The notes under the pieces were generated by a model, which saw only the letters and a list, made by a program, of their open reading frames with translations, did not search any database and was not told the DNA's origin. A program made the position numbers and the translations under genes. From contig NZ_CP151803.1 of assembly GCF_038446955.1 (NCBI RefSeq), positions 5,208,001 to 5,272,000 on the forward strand: 64,000 nt of DNA. Direction: 5' to 3'. Source of the stretch: Pedobacter sp. FW305-3-2-15-E-R2A2 (GTDB taxonomy: Bacteria; Bacteroidota; Bacteroidia; Sphingobacteriales; Sphingobacteriaceae). Positions 18,206-25,772 of the stretch are shown here, in pieces (position 1 is the stretch's first letter; every line of letters begins with the position of its first letter).

Positions 18206-20500
18206 CTAGGCAGAATAAGCATATCTGCCATATCTATAGGTATTTTTATTTCCCTTACCTGCATCATTAAATACGATCATTGGATTTTTAAGCCGGCCAT
18301 TTTCACAGATCTCTTCGAATATGGCCAGGTCTTCTTTATGGGTATAATTGTACCTCACCAGGTAAATACTGGAATCGGCAAATGTTGCAATGGTAAAAGC
18401 ATCTGCGACATGCCCAACAGGCGAAGTATCGACAATTACATAGTCGAACCGCTCCCGAAGTTCCCTAAACAGAATTTCAAGTTTAGGGCTCATGAGAATC
18501 TCTGAAGGGCTGTCTGAAATTTCACCACATCCAATCACAAAGAGGTGGTCAGACTGAGGTGCTTTGATCAGCAGGTCATCTACCCGGAGCTGATCGGATT
18601 TCAGGTAATCTGATAAACCCGTTTTACCCTGCAGGTTCATATTATTGAGCAGGTCTGGTTTACGCAGGTCGAACTCCAGGATGACCACCTTTTTATCAAT
18701 TAAGGACAGCGTAATGCCCAGGTTAATGCTGAAAAAGGTTTTCCCCTCTCCTTTTGAAGTAGAGGTTACCAGCAACACCTTATTGTGCAGATTCATGTCC
18801 ATAAAATGCAGGTTGGAGCGGATGTACCTGAAGAGTTCAGAAATGGTATTGCTTTGGTTCTTATGCACCACAATCGATTCTCCAATGGCTTTATGACTCA
18901 GTTCGCCCAAAATTTTCCCGTTCATGGCGATGTATTCCACATCATAAATATCTTTCACTTTTCTGTTGAGTTTATCTTTCAGATAGATGACAGAAAACGG
19001 AATCGTCAGGCCTGCCATCATGCTCAGCATATAAATCAACTGTACTTTAGGTTTAGCAGGAATCGGATTATAAGCTGGTCTGTCGATGAGCTTGGAAGTG
19101 GGAATCGTAGCCGATAAAGAAAGTTCTGTTTCTTCTCTTTTTTGCAGCAGATACTGGTAAAGCGTTGTTTTCACACTTTGCTCCCGGCTTCTTTCCAGAA
19201 GCCCGCGTTCCATCACCGGAACATGACTTAACCTGTTTTCAAATTGAGAAGTTTTGCTGCTCAGCTTGTTTCTTTCCAGCGTCAGTCCTCTTCTGATCAT
19301 CGTGAGGTTTTCCAGCAGGCTTCTTTTAAGCCCGGTCAGCTGCTCGGTGAGGCTAACCACCAATGGGTTGCTGACGCTGTTGTTCCGCAGCAGCCGTTCT
19401 CTTTCAATCTGCAGGTTATTGTATTTATCTGTTAGGTTTTGTAAAGTAGGGTCTTTCAGTCCCAATGTAGTTGGCACCAGTTCAAAAGCACCATCTCCCC
19501 CTTTCAGGTAACTAATGAGCGACTGTACCAGGCTCAGCTGCACCTCACTCGAAGCCAGCTGCTCGTTGTAACTCCCGGAAGATTGCAGGTTCATCTGCGC
19601 ATCAGCACTCAGTTCTGTGATTCTGTTGTCTCTTTTATAATTCTCTACATCCTGCTCTACCCCCGATAAGTTTTTGGTTAGAAATTTCAATTTGCCATCG
19701 ATGAACTTAATGGTATTTAAAGCCATGATGTTTTTGTTGTTGACGTTTTCCATATTGTATCTGGAGATCAGTGCATTCAAGATGTCAATCCCGCGTTGAG
19801 GGATGGCATCCAACAGACTCAAGACTACGGTATTTGCATCTTTGATCACCGGAAGAACCGTTAGGCCTGCTGTACTATAGGCCTGCGCGAGTTGTTCCAG
19901 GTCGACAAACCGGAAATGAATGACCTTATCGGAGATGCTAAATGCAGGACCTTTAACAACGGTCATGTTAAATTGCGGACGGGAAACGGGATAACCAAAA
20001 TTGTAAATCGTCCTTTTCCCATTCTCATTTAAAATAAACTGACGGTCGTTGATGATGGTCAGGCTTAGTTTTTGAAGGTAGGCCTGGTTATTGTTTCTGT
20101 TCAGGAGTACATTTACCGGCAAGGTATTCCCATATAATTCCCGTTTTTTTAGCGGCAATTCATAAAAATAGCTGACGTCCATTTTCAGGTCTTTCAATAC
20201 GCCATGGATTAAATCCCGGGAGCGCATCACTTCCATTTCATCAATCACCGTTTTAGAACTTCTGAACATATTCAGGTCGCTAAATGCCGTTCCTTTTAAC
20301 AATCCATCTCCTTTTGCATCGTCCTGAACAAGTAAGGTGCTGCTTACTTTGTATTTTGACACTGTAGTTTGCAGGTATAACCAGGCGGCTCCCAGGCTTA
20401 AGATCAGCGCGAGGGCAAAGAAATACCAATATTTTACATATTTCATTCCCTCTGCGATGATGCCGGGATTATTGATCGGAATTTGTTTATTGTAAGGCAT
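18206..20500 (-). CDS. wzc: Wzc-like polysaccharide co-polymerase with BY-kinase domain
   Basis: A 764-residue inner-membrane protein that controls chain length and export and autophosphorylates on tyrosine. It has an N-terminal transmembrane helix (about residues 23-45, YWYFFALALILSLGAAWLYL), a long periplasmic Wzz/coiled-coil region, and a second transmembrane helix near 485-505. The cytoplasmic kinase has Walker A STSKGEGKT (near 580), Walker A' VVILEFDLRKPD (near 608) and Walker B YVIVDTSPVGHVAD (near 688). The extreme C-terminus carries tyrosines in YRYGRYAYSA, the usual autophosphorylation cluster. It follows wza by 29 bases. Length and order fit the single-polypeptide form of Bacteroidota. 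Confidence 0.95.
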   Translation of the reverse strand: MPYNKQIPINNPGIIAEGMKYVKYWYFFALALILSLGAAWLYLQTTVSKYKVSSTLLVQDDAKGDGLLKGTAFSDLNMFRSSKTVIDEMEVMRSRDLIHGVLKDLKMDVSYFYELPLKKRELYGNTLPVNVLLNRNNNQAYLQKLSLTIINDRQFILNENGKRTIYNFGYPVSRPQFNMTVVKGPAFSISDKVIHFRFVDLEQLAQAYSTAGLTVLPVIKDANTVVLSLLDAIPQRGIDILNALISRYNMENVNNKNIMALNTIKFIDGKLKFLTKNLSGVEQDVENYKRDNRITELSADAQMNLQSSGSYNEQLASSEVQLSLVQSLISYLKGGDGAFELVPTTLGLKDPTLQNLTDKYNNLQIERERLLRNNSVSNPLVVSLTEQLTGLKRSLLENLTMIRRGLTLERNKLSSKTSQFENRLSHVPVMERGLLERSREQSVKTTLYQYLLQKREETELSLSATIPTSKLIDRPAYNPIPAKPKVQLIYMLSMMAGLTIPFSVIYLKDKLNRKVKDIYDVEYIAMNGKILGELSHKAIGESIVVHKNQSNTISELFRYIRSNLHFMDMNLHNKVLLVTSTSKGEGKTFFSINLGITLSLIDKKVVILEFDLRKPDLLNNMNLQGKTGLSDYLKSDQLRVDDLLIKAPQSDHLFVIGCGEISDSPSEILMSPKLEILFRELRERFDYVIVDTSPVGHVADAFTIATFADSSIYLVRYNYTHKEDLAIFEEICENGRLKNPMIVFNDAGKGNKNTYRYGRYAYSA

Positions 20501-20529
20501 GGCAATAGATTTAAGAAATGAACTTAATG

Positions 20530-21291
20530 CTATTTTAAAACCGTGGCCACTAATACCGCCACTGCAGAGATCGTTGCTACTACTAAAGGCATTAACCTGT
20601 TGTTGTTACTCACCTCCACTGATTTGGCCTTATCGGGCTCTACATAAATCACATCGTTTTGCTTGAGGTAGAAATAAGGAGAACTCAGGACGTCCTGACG
20701 GTTCAGGTTGATGCGTTCCATAATGCGCTTCCCTTCTACTTCCCTGATCAGGAGGACATTTTCTCTTTTGCCGTAAGCCGTCATGTCACCGGCCAGCCCC
20801 AAAGCCTCCAGCAGATTGATCTTTTCATTGCTTACGGTAAAGGTGGAAGGATGGTTGACCTCTCCGATAACCGTTACCCTGAAATTGAGGAATTTGATAT
20901 TGACAATTGCATTCTTGACGTACTTGTTGAGTTGGGATTCAATCAGGTTCTGTGCCTGGCTGATCGTCAGCCCCTGCACCGGAACTTGTCCCAGTACCGG
21001 AAATTTAATCGTTCCGACTTCGTTTACCCGATAACCTTCCCGTTCATACACTCCATTTACGGTTTGATTGACCGGTTGTGAAGCGAACAAAACATTGGAT
21101 TCCGGACTCGTGCTATTTACGGTAACAGACAGGATATCGTTCTGAAGAATAGTTGGTTCTCCGTTATTCAAGATCTTTGAATAGGGTCCGGTTTTAGAAT
21201 CCAGATCACTGAAATAGACTAAATTTCTTTGTCTCGAACAGCTACTTAATGTTATTACCATTAAGTAACACACTACAAGTTTTAGATTCAT
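20530..21291 (-). CDS. wza: Wza-like polysaccharide export lipoprotein (SLBB domains)
   Basis: A 253-residue outer-membrane export protein, first gene of the operon. I start at the ATG 21291 (MNLKLVVCYLMVITLSSC), which gives a clean lipoprotein signal with lipobox LSSC and acylated Cys18; an in-frame ATG at 21300 adds three residues. The Poly_export domain follows (LQNDILSVTVNSTSPE, YRVNEVGTIKFPVLGQVPVQGLT) and then an SLBB domain (FRVTVIGEVNHPSTFTV). The C-terminus ends in a hydrophobic helix (MPLVVATISAVAVLVATVL), like the alpha-helical barrel segment of Wza. A plausible promoter lies just upstream. Confidence 0.93.
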   Translation of the reverse strand: MNLKLVVCYLMVITLSSCSRQRNLVYFSDLDSKTGPYSKILNNGEPTILQNDILSVTVNSTSPESNVLFASQPVNQTVNGVYEREGYRVNEVGTIKFPVLGQVPVQGLTISQAQNLIESQLNKYVKNAIVNIKFLNFRVTVIGEVNHPSTFTVSNEKINLLEALGLAGDMTAYGKRENVLLIREVEGKRIMERINLNRQDVLSSPYFYLKQNDVIYVEPDKAKSVEVSNNNRLMPLVVATISAVAVLVATVLK

Positions 21292-21311
21292 AAAATACAA
21301 TTTAAATTAAA

Positions 21312-21341
21312 CACATGTAAATGTTTGATTAAATATTACAA
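21312..21341 (-). promoter_or_regulatory. Candidate sigma-ABfr promoter of the polysaccharide operon
   Basis: On the minus strand TTG (21339-21341), exactly 19 bases, then TACATGTG (21312-21319). The Bacteroidota consensus is TTG, 19-21 bases, TAnnTTTG, so the -7 box differs at one position. It sits about 20 bases before the chosen wza start, implying a short leader. Spacing and location are observed; function is inferred. Confidence 0.45.
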
Positions 21342-21485
21342 GATGAATTTACTAACTAATTGCAGGGTATAAATGGCCTTAAAACCAATTGTGAAGTCGC
21401 TTGTGGAATTTTCTCATTCCGTTTCACAGATGTGAGAATTTTTTTATACAACATGGTATCAATTTTGATGTCAGAAATAGAAACG

Positions 21486-22016
21486 ATGATGAATAAAATC
21501 TTCCTATCTGCCTTTCTCCTATTGCTCACGTTTAACTGTATTGCCCAAAAAGACGCAGGGATAAAAAACCTCCTGTCTAAAGACGGTGCAATGCCCCTTC
21601 CTATCCAGATTCAGAAAATTAATGAGGCCCTTAAGGTAAAACCTGTGGTTACCAATGATGAAATGTTTGGTGATGATTATACCTGGAAGCCCCTCAGCGG
21701 AATTCATTTTTCCGGTTTTGTGGGAGCAGATAAAAGCTGTTCCACTGTTTTTCTAAAAACAACTAAAGGAAGGGTTTTAAGCGGTTTACCTTATGACCTG
21801 ATCCTGAATGGCAGCAGCTTAAAAGACTGTGAAACGAAATTCAAATCCAGTATTCTGGAAAAACAAAAGATCAATCCTGAGGACAATCCCGGGGAAACAA
21901 GCAGTTTCATCTTAAAGGTAAAAAAAGGGAAATATTATGTCCACCTTGCCTTTGATGCAAAGTTAAAACTGGAACAGATCACCATTTCTACGGTTAATCT
22001 TGACGCAGCGGGTTAG
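21486..22016 (+). CDS. Secreted protein of unknown function
   Basis: A 176-residue protein divergent from the polysaccharide operon. The start is set at the tandem ATGs 21486/21489, which give a typical Sec signal (MMNKIFLSAFLLLLTFNCIAQ, cleavage after the alanine of IAQ or nearby). The open frame continues further upstream to 21360, but that part lacks signal features. The mature part has two cysteines (KSCSTVF, LKDCETKF) that could form a disulfide, and ends in alternating beta-like segments (SSFILKVKKGKYYVHLAFD). No family was recognised. It may be periplasmic or surface-exposed. The stop codon overlaps a set of short direct repeats. Confidence 0.7.
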   Translation: MMNKIFLSAFLLLLTFNCIAQKDAGIKNLLSKDGAMPLPIQIQKINEALKVKPVVTNDEMFGDDYTWKPLSGIHFSGFVGADKSCSTVFLKTTKGRVLSGLPYDLILNGSSLKDCETKFKSSILEKQKINPEDNPGETSSFILKVKKGKYYVHLAFDAKLKLEQITISTVNLDAAG

Positions 22017-22080
22017 TACTTACTGATGAGAATTGCAGTACTTAACGATAGAATTGTGATACTTATTGATGGGAATTGAG
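22015..22080. repeat. Three imperfect direct repeats of about 22 bases
   Basis: Copies start at 22015, 22037 and 22059. Each has the form aGTACTTA, then a variable GAT-containing middle, then GAATTG; the third begins ATACTTAT. They begin at the stop codon of the secreted hypothetical and fill most of the gap to the convergent DUF6266 gene. No hairpin with a T-tract was seen here. Function unknown; could be slipped-strand duplication. Confidence 0.6.
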
Positions 22081-22101
22081 TACCGGTTAATACATTTTAG
22101 G

Positions 22102-22929
22102 TTAACCGGGCTTTCCCGGCATGTGTTCCAGTTTCTGTTTGAGTACGTTGTATTCTTTTTCAAGAACCCTGAAGGCTTTGGTGCTGGTCAGCCTTCCATG
22201 GTCCAGCTCCAGCATCCATAGATAATCTGTAGCAACCTGGTCAAACCTGGCTTTTACAAGCGTATATTTTTCCCTTTCTTCTTTTTCCTGCTCATTTTCT
22301 ACCGCTCCGTTGAGGTTTCCCAGGTACACGCTGTTGGAAATCTGCTTTCCATTGGCCGATTTAAAGCAGATATAGGTTTCCAATTGCTGCTCCAGGTCTT
22401 CCTCATTAAGTTTTACAAAATAAGTCCCTGCATCCCTGCGACAGGCATTGATGCTGCTGCTCACCTGCGCTCTTTGCGGATGACAAACCAGGATCATCAC
22501 CATATCATGTGCCAGTCCGCCTTCGGTATCCCAACTGATCTGCAAGCCGGTATCCGTTTTAACCATTTTAAGATTTTCTGCAATCGCTAAATCACCATAA
22601 CTGAGTACCACCTTACTATAATCTACCCTGATGTTGGGGTATTCGCCCGTTAAAGCCTGTTTTTTATTGTAAGAAGTGGCCAGGTTGTGTTGATTTTTAA
22701 CGGTGCCCCTTGCTTCAATTTCAAAACTGGAATTGATGAAAGGGAGCATAGGACTTAACAGTTCCATTGTCACCGCCATTGACTGATAATTGGCCAACTG
22801 GTTTTTACTGTGTTTGTTGCTTTTGTGACCGATGGTCCGCGTTACCACTTGTCCGTTTAAGATATAAGAAACCAGGTTTCCTATTTTACCTATGACTGGG
22901 CCATGAGGGCCGTAAGGAGATAATGCCAT
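22102..22929 (-). CDS. DUF6266 family protein
   Basis: A 275-residue protein. The N-terminus (SPYGPHGPVIGKIGNLVSYILNGQVVTRTIG) matches what I know of DUF6266, a family of Bacteroidota proteins of unknown function often found in many copies per genome. The domain covers about residues 1-205; the remaining 70 residues are charged and likely helical (NEQEKEEREKYTLVKARFDQ, KAFRVLEKEYNVLKQKLEHM), a possible coiled coil. No signal peptide or transmembrane helix is visible. It stands alone, convergent with the secreted hypothetical. Nothing in the context shows its role. Confidence 0.8.
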   Translation of the reverse strand: MALSPYGPHGPVIGKIGNLVSYILNGQVVTRTIGHKSNKHSKNQLANYQSMAVTMELLSPMLPFINSSFEIEARGTVKNQHNLATSYNKKQALTGEYPNIRVDYSKVVLSYGDLAIAENLKMVKTDTGLQISWDTEGGLAHDMVMILVCHPQRAQVSSSINACRRDAGTYFVKLNEEDLEQQLETYICFKSANGKQISNSVYLGNLNGAVENEQEKEEREKYTLVKARFDQVATDYLWMLELDHGRLTSTKAFRVLEKEYNVLKQKLEHMPGKPG

Positions 22930-23034
22930 ATTTAATAAATTAATTGTTTTAATCTAATATACAGCAAATTCCATCAAACAACAACATCAATAATTTAATT
23001 ATTTAACCTGAATTTATAAAGCGGTTGTATTGCT

Positions 23035-23312
23035 TTGTACTTCGGTTGTATAGTGGCAGCACTGTGGTTGTGCGATGGTTGTACCGTGGTATCGCTGCGG
23101 AGATACTGTGGTCGTACCGTGGTTTGTATCAGGTAGGATTTAATAAGGAGAGCAACATGCGAATAAGCGCCTTTGAGAGGGCTATAGACCAGTCAAGGCC
23201 CTATCAACACTTCTTAAATACGGAGACAATACTTACCTGATACAAACCACGGTACGACCACAGGGTTAACACAACACAACCGGCTTACTAAGGCCATACA
23301 ACCGAAGTACAA
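23035..23312. repeat. Compact element with nested perfect inverted repeats
   Basis: The 485-base gap 22930-23414 contains no convincing gene. Inside it an outer 17-base perfect inverted repeat (23035-23051 with 23296-23312) encloses an inner 30-base perfect inverted repeat (23106-23135 with 23234-23263). The central 98 bases hold a 27-codon frame (23157-23240, starting MRISAFERAIDQSRPYQHF) preceded by the Shine-Dalgarno-like AAGGAG. Further copies of GGTTGT and GTACCGTGG occur in the left arm. The layout resembles a miniature inverted-repeat element or a cruciform-forming site. I saw no clear target-site duplication and no transposase. Confidence 0.6.
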
Positions 23313-23352
23313 CTTGATACCACCCGCATCCCAGCACGCTTCCAAACGCCCA

Positions 23353-23390
23353 TAAAAAAAGCCTGCACTTTAACTTGTAAAGTGCAGGCT
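23353..23390 (-). terminator. Rho-independent terminator of the amino-acid permease gene
   Basis: Perfect 13-base-pair stem (23360-23372 with 23378-23390) with a 5-base loop. On the minus strand it is followed by a run of T (23354-23359). It lies 25 bases after the permease stop codon. Confidence 0.9.
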
Positions 23391-23414
23391 GAGTATCTTC
23401 CTCAAGGAAATGTT

Positions 23415-24911
23415 TTATGCTTGTTGTTTTTTATTTCTTTTCACCAGCAGGTAACAAACGTATAAAAGCAGGATCCATCCCGGGATCAGCTCAACAGAAA
23501 CCTTCATCCCGGTGAGCCACATGATCACTAAAATTCCAATCAGGAAAATCAGACAGATGTAGTTCGACAATGGATAGATAAAAGAAGGGAATTTGGTTTT
23601 AATCTGTTCTTCTCTTTTACTTTTTCTAAATTTCAAATGGGTGATACTGATCATTAACCAATTGATCATCAAAGAAGAAACCACCAATGACATCAGGATT
23701 CCCAATGCTTTTTCCGGGATCAGTTTATTCACGACGATACAAATGGCGGCAAAAATACTGGAGACCAGGATGGCTTTTATAGGTACATGGTTCTTATTCA
23801 GTTTCTTTAGAAAAGCCGGTGCATTCCCCTGTTCTGCCAAGCCAAAAAGCATCCGGCTGTTACTGTATACACAGCTGTTATACACCGACAATGCTGCCGT
23901 TAAAACGATCAGATTCAACACATTGGCAATGATACTTGTAAAATAAATCGTCTTCCCGAAAAGGTCAAACTGAAAACCTTTTAAGCTTTCAAAAACCATG
24001 ACAAAGGGACTGCTGTCTGTGGTGATGCTTTTCCATGGCGATAAGGAGAACAAGATCACCAATGCACCTACATAAAAAATCAGGATGCGATAGATCACCT
24101 GATTGGTTGCTTTTGGGATTGTTTTCTCCGGATTTTCTGCTTCCGCAGCGGTGATTCCGATTAATTCCAATCCGCCGAAAGAGAACATGATCAGCGTAAT
24201 GGCGGCGAATAAGCCTTCAAATCCACCTTTTCCATCAGCACTAAACCATCCTTTTGCAAAGAAACCGCCATCATTCCAAAGATTTTGGATGCTTGCTTTC
24301 TCTCCACCGGTTCCACTCAGCAGCAGGTAAATACCAAAAAGGATCATGGCAATAATCGCCACGACTTTAACAATGGAGAACCAGAATTCCACTTCCCCAT
24401 AGACCTTGACTGAAGTCAGGTTTAAGGCATTAATGGTCAGAAAGAAGAAAAGACTTGAAGACCATAAAGGAATTTCAGGCCACCAGAAATGCACATAAAT
24501 TCCAATGGCGGTTAATTCCGACATGCTCACGAGGATATACAGCACCCAGTAATTCCAGCCAGAGGCAAAGCCGGCGAATGAGCCCCAATATTTATAAGCA
24601 AAATGACTAAAACTTCCTGATACCGGTTCTTCCACTACCATCTCGCCCAGCTGGCGCATGATAAAGAAGGCGATGATCCCTGCTAAAGTATATCCTAAAA
24701 TAACAGAAGGCCCGGCAAGCACTGCTGCCGGCCCGATGCCTAAAAATAAGCCCGTTCCTATGGCACCGCCAAGGGCAATTAACTGAATATGTCTGTTTTG
24801 CAAACCTCTTACCAGTTTTTGCTCCTCAGGTTTTTGCAGTTCAGATTTTTCGTCTACTTGTTTCAATGTATGTGGTATTGATTTAATAATGGCAATTGAG
24901 TATTTCAGCAA
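23415..24911 (-). CDS. Amino-acid permease (APC superfamily, AAT family)
   Basis: A 498-residue inner-membrane transporter with 12 predicted transmembrane helices, probably a proton symporter of amino acids. The first helix carries LIALGGAIGTGLFLGIGPA, the unwound substrate-binding segment of the family, followed by IMRQLGEMVVEEPVSGSFSHFA, typical of AAT members such as CycA, GabP and AnsP. The conserved AAEAENPEKTIPKATNQVIYRI segment lies near residues 250-271. The 5' end adds about 25 residues compared with the bacterial family; a later start is possible but no in-frame ATG is near. It is monocistronic, with a strong terminator. Substrate not assignable. Confidence 0.93.
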   Translation of the reverse strand: MLKYSIAIIKSIPHTLKQVDEKSELQKPEEQKLVRGLQNRHIQLIALGGAIGTGLFLGIGPAAVLAGPSVILGYTLAGIIAFFIMRQLGEMVVEEPVSGSFSHFAYKYWGSFAGFASGWNYWVLYILVSMSELTAIGIYVHFWWPEIPLWSSSLFFFLTINALNLTSVKVYGEVEFWFSIVKVVAIIAMILFGIYLLLSGTGGEKASIQNLWNDGGFFAKGWFSADGKGGFEGLFAAITLIMFSFGGLELIGITAAEAENPEKTIPKATNQVIYRILIFYVGALVILFSLSPWKSITTDSSPFVMVFESLKGFQFDLFGKTIYFTSIIANVLNLIVLTAALSVYNSCVYSNSRMLFGLAEQGNAPAFLKKLNKNHVPIKAILVSSIFAAICIVVNKLIPEKALGILMSLVVSSLMINWLMISITHLKFRKSKREEQIKTKFPSFIYPLSNYICLIFLIGILVIMWLTGMKVSVELIPGWILLLYVCYLLVKRNKKQQA

Positions 24912-25097
24912 AAATGTAAACTTATATTCATTTCAGCGATTAAAAGCTCAATTAATTTAAGTTGCGTCCCCAAATGCCAGCAGGATAAGCATATTCTATG
25001 TATCAATATACCTAGATATATAGATGTATTTAAATAAAAAAATGTCCTGATATGGAAATTCTAAATTTTATGCATCTACATTCTAAATCATAAAATT

Positions 25098-25772
25098 ATG
25101 GAAGAGCGGATCAATGGTGCCAGTCTGAGTTTCAAATGTGAAGAGAAATGGGAAGAAATGAAAGCCGAAGGTGATGGCCGGTTTTGCGGGGTTTGCCAAA
25201 AGAAGGTTTACGATTTAACCGATAAAAAAGCAGCTTACTTTATTCAGATCATGCAGGAAAACAACAACAATGTTTGCGGCAGGTTTACCAACGATCAACT
25301 TGTCCCTGCAGCACCATCCCAAAAATCGGTTTGGAAAAGATGGGCAATTGCCGCCATGGTCTTTATTGGTTTCGGAGCTGCCGGACAAAAAGCAAATGCA
25401 CAAGAGGCACTGATGGGTAAGGTGGTAAAGAAAGTCACCGAGCCCGACCAGGACAGAATGCCTGTTTTGGGATTCGTAGCGCCCAGGGTGGTAGAAGATG
25501 CTGAATTAATTTCCCTGCATGAATACCTCGTTCTGAATTGTAAAGTGCCTAAATCCATCAATGGCAGATTAATTGCATCATTTAGGGTAAACAAGGATGG
25601 TAGCTTTAGCCATATCGGACTTACCGAGCAACTGCCCAAACCTGTTAGAAATGAAGTATTGAGGGCGATTAAAGCATCGCCTAAATGGCAAAAACAAAGT
25701 CGTGGTTCCACTCAGACCTTACAGCTTACCTTCAAAAACGGAAAGATCATACCTTACCGCAGTAAAGCTTAA
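25098..25772 (+). CDS. Membrane-anchored protein with Cys4 N-terminus and TonB-C-like domain
   Basis: A 224-residue protein with three parts. The cytoplasmic N-terminus (1-60) has four cysteines (SFKCEEKW, RFCGVC, NVCGRF) placed like a small zinc ribbon. A single transmembrane helix follows (about 77-92, WAIAAMVFIGFGAAG). The periplasmic C-terminus (130-218) has the pattern of a TonB C-terminal or energy-transducer domain (RLIASFRVNKDGSFSHIG, LRAIKASPKWQKQ, LQLTFKNGKIIPY). Similar proteins are common and uncharacterised in Bacteroidota. Its stop codon overlaps that of the convergent TonB receptor gene. Whether it contacts that receptor is unknown. Confidence 0.75.
   Translation: MEERINGASLSFKCEEKWEEMKAEGDGRFCGVCQKKVYDLTDKKAAYFIQIMQENNNNVCGRFTNDQLVPAAPSQKSVWKRWAIAAMVFIGFGAAGQKANAQEALMGKVVKKVTEPDQDRMPVLGFVAPRVVEDAELISLHEYLVLNCKVPKSINGRLIASFRVNKDGSFSHIGLTEQLPKPVRNEVLRAIKASPKWQKQSRGSTQTLQLTFKNGKIIPYRSKA

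Noticed and set aside
22118..22131. CCGGG-CTTT-CCCGG type hairpin at the end of the DUF6266 gene as a terminator
   Set aside because: It lies within the last codons of the gene and is not followed by a T-tract.
23025..23240. 71-codon frame through the inverted-repeat element
   Set aside because: Its first 44 codons are translated repeat arms. Only the 27-codon part after AAGGAG is kept, as a possible frame inside the element, and is not called a gene.
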